Assembly: GCA_965249595.1 (NCBI GenBank)
Contig: OZ252242.1
Span: forward strand, 1,364,001-1,428,000
Direction of reading: 5' to 3'
From: VXNJ01 sp965249595
Lineage (GTDB): Bacteria > Chloroflexota > UBA11872 > VXNJ01
DNA: 64,000 nucleotides
Below the pieces are notes generated by a model. The model made no database searches, was not told the DNA's origin, and saw only the letters and a list, made by a program, of their open reading frames with translations. The position numbers were made by a program, and so were the translations under genes. Positions 63,701 through 64,000 of the stretch are shown here, piece after piece. Every line of letters begins with the position of its first letter. Within the stretch, counting starts at the first letter, position 1.

Positions 63701-64000
63701 GATTGCCGATTGACGGCAAAGTGAAGCTGTTTGATGGCCGCAGCGGTGAAGCATTCGACAAGGATGTCGTAGTTGGGCGAATGTACATGCTCAAACTCGC
63801 TCACCTGGTTGAAGACAAGATTCATGGTCGGTCGACCGGCCCCTATTCGCTCATCACCCAACAGCCGTTGGGCGGCAAGGCGCAAATGGGTGGCCAACGC
63901 TTCGGCGAAATGGAAGTCTGGGCCCTACAGGCCTACGGCGCGGCCAACGTACTCCAAGAGATGCTCACCGTAAAAAGCGACGATGTCCTCGGGCGGGTCA
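60751..64000 (+). CDS. rpoB: RNA polymerase beta subunit, N-terminal part (cut by right edge)
   Basis: About 1083 codons up to the window edge. TTG 60751, 8 bases after GGAG, starts TSSNGRTFGTIPSHRSG. Early conserved parts are LISTQLRSFDWF and VFMGDFPLMTEQGTFI, then RVVVCQLVRSPGVYF. The rifampicin-binding region reads GGSQLAQFMDQTNPLSELAH and RRLSAMGPGGL, with wild-type-like Asp, His and Ser positions. YGRICPIETPEGPNVGLI and, later, KMAGRHGNKGVIS are present. The last visible part, KAQMGGQRFGEMEVWALQAYGAA, is given in part; the C-terminal clamp lies beyond the edge. Confidence 0.98.
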   Translation, partial: MTSSNGRTFGTIPSHRSGIELPDLISTQLRSFDWFINEGLRQVFSEISPIEDFTGKNFRLHFDVPENPFDDPKYPVIECRENDRTYHAPLYVNARLENLQNGEIKENRVFMGDFPLMTEQGTFIYNGAERVVVCQLVRSPGVYFTGVRDRTSGRFLYSAKLLPNRGAWLEFDTSAKDVFSVKVDRKRKIAVTTLLKAFDKKISTDESIRELFAGAVPEDADHQYLEATLADDNASSHEEAVREIYNRLRPGDTLNIADRKAVTNARSLIESTFFNQRRYDLGRVGRYKLNLRLKHREPFSDTVLLQSDIIAVVHELIRLNLAQQRPEDVDHLGNRRVRAVGELLINQLRTGLLRMERVVKERMSIQDASQATPNALINARPIMAAVKEFFGGSQLAQFMDQTNPLSELAHKRRLSAMGPGGLSRERAGVDVRDVHHSHYGRICPIETPEGPNVGLISSLASFASVNEYGFLQTPYERIGRDVGFTDGNDLNGRLLRADLVVRGRVEQKGGETIDPDVLRRLRNRSYWREIKFPLVPFATGQIEYFTADEENDLAVAPYKTKLNALGEIVSERIDVRTGREFHTAHRNDVELIDVSPQQIVSIPTSLIPFLEHDDANRALMGSNMQRQAVPLLRPEAPLVATGVERRAALDSGHVITYDGPRTAEVINVHPHQVELQEVTTRRWHRYPLRKFGRSNQGTCINQTPLVSPGQTVEPGELLASASSSDGAQLALGKNLLCAFMFWEGYNYEDAIIISERLVREDVYTSIHIEKFEVEARDTKLGPEEITRDIPNVSEEALRFLDDSGIVFVGAEVGQDDIIVGKITPKGETELTGEDRLLRAIFGRDAREVKDSSKHVPAGDAGTVIDVKELTRETNPDLRAGVNHAVRVRIASRRKIMVGDKMAGRHGNKGVISMILPAEDMPYLEDGTPVDIILNPLGAASRMNVGQLLELHTGLAAEKLDRQVTTPVFDGASEQEVHDLLEEAGLPIDGKVKLFDGRSGEAFDKDVVVGRMYMLKLAHLVEDKIHGRSTGPYSLITQQPLGGKAQMGGQRFGEMEVWALQAYGAANVLQEMLTVKSDDVLGRV

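Noticed and set aside
1..64000. CRISPR array, prophage, insertion sequence or defence island
   Set aside because: No regular spaced repeats, transposase, integrase, phage structural genes or defence-family proteins are seen in any frame I could interpret.

Overview
The window is a 64 kb piece of a GC-rich bacterial chromosome with almost wall-to-wall housekeeping and cell-envelope genes. I see no rRNA, tRNA, CRISPR array, insertion sequence or prophage. The gene set fits a member of the Chloroflexota, possibly a Dehalococcoidia/SAR202-like lineage, with moderate confidence. It combines an HspR-type dnaK operon, RNase Y, phosphatidylinositol-type lipid genes, a PhyH dioxygenase, an enolase-superfamily dehydratase, and a small protein before an NHL lipoprotein that I recall from that phylum. 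GTG/TTG starts and 4-base stop/start overlaps (GTGA, ATGA) are very common.

Layout. 1-6.4 kb (minus): 5' part of gltB (glutamate synthase, cut by the left edge), rpoD and dnaG. 6.5-16 kb: PhyH dioxygenase, GNAT acetyltransferase, pyruvate phosphate dikinase (frameshifted near its end), MFS transporter, purine permease, a strong bidirectional terminator, enolase-superfamily dehydratase and an SDR dehydrogenase. 16-31 kb: an envelope glycan/lipid block. It holds GT26 and GT9 transferases, an O-antigen-ligase-like protein, three GT4 transferases, a divergent PlsY-like membrane protein, and a tight three-gene cassette resembling mycobacterial phosphatidylinositol-mannoside synthesis (acyltransferase, PimA-like GT4, phosphatidylinositol-phosphate-synthase-like enzyme). 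folC-folK, an alpha/beta hydrolase and rny lie in between. 31-39.4 kb (minus): PHP phosphoesterase, MoaD-like protein, membrane-anchored gamma carbonic anhydrase, a shikimate operon (aroF-aroA-aroE-aroK-aroB) and an orphan solute-binding lipoprotein.

39.4-48.3 kb (plus): a protein-quality-control operon lon-dnaK-grpE-dnaJ-hspR-clpC. A sigma70-like promoter ahead of lon carries an HspR-type inverted repeat over its -35 box, which suggests feedback repression of the unit by HspR. 48.3-53.4 kb (minus): AhpE-like peroxiredoxin, Eis-like acetyltransferase, a beta-propeller lipoprotein and miaB. 53.5-60.5 kb (plus): small conserved protein, NHL-repeat lipoprotein, then grpE-dnaJ-prmA-mtaB-HIT. This keeps the gene order of the Firmicutes hrcA-grpE-dnaK-dnaJ-prmA-mtaB locus but lacks hrcA and dnaK. 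60.75 kb to the right edge: rpoB, incomplete.

The most notable points are a duplicated sigma region 1.1 in RpoD, the PPDK frameshift that takes the catalytic cysteine out of frame, the HspR circuit, the PIM-like cassette, a possible structured leader ahead of the aro operon, and a fusion of a membrane anchor to a gamma carbonic anhydrase.
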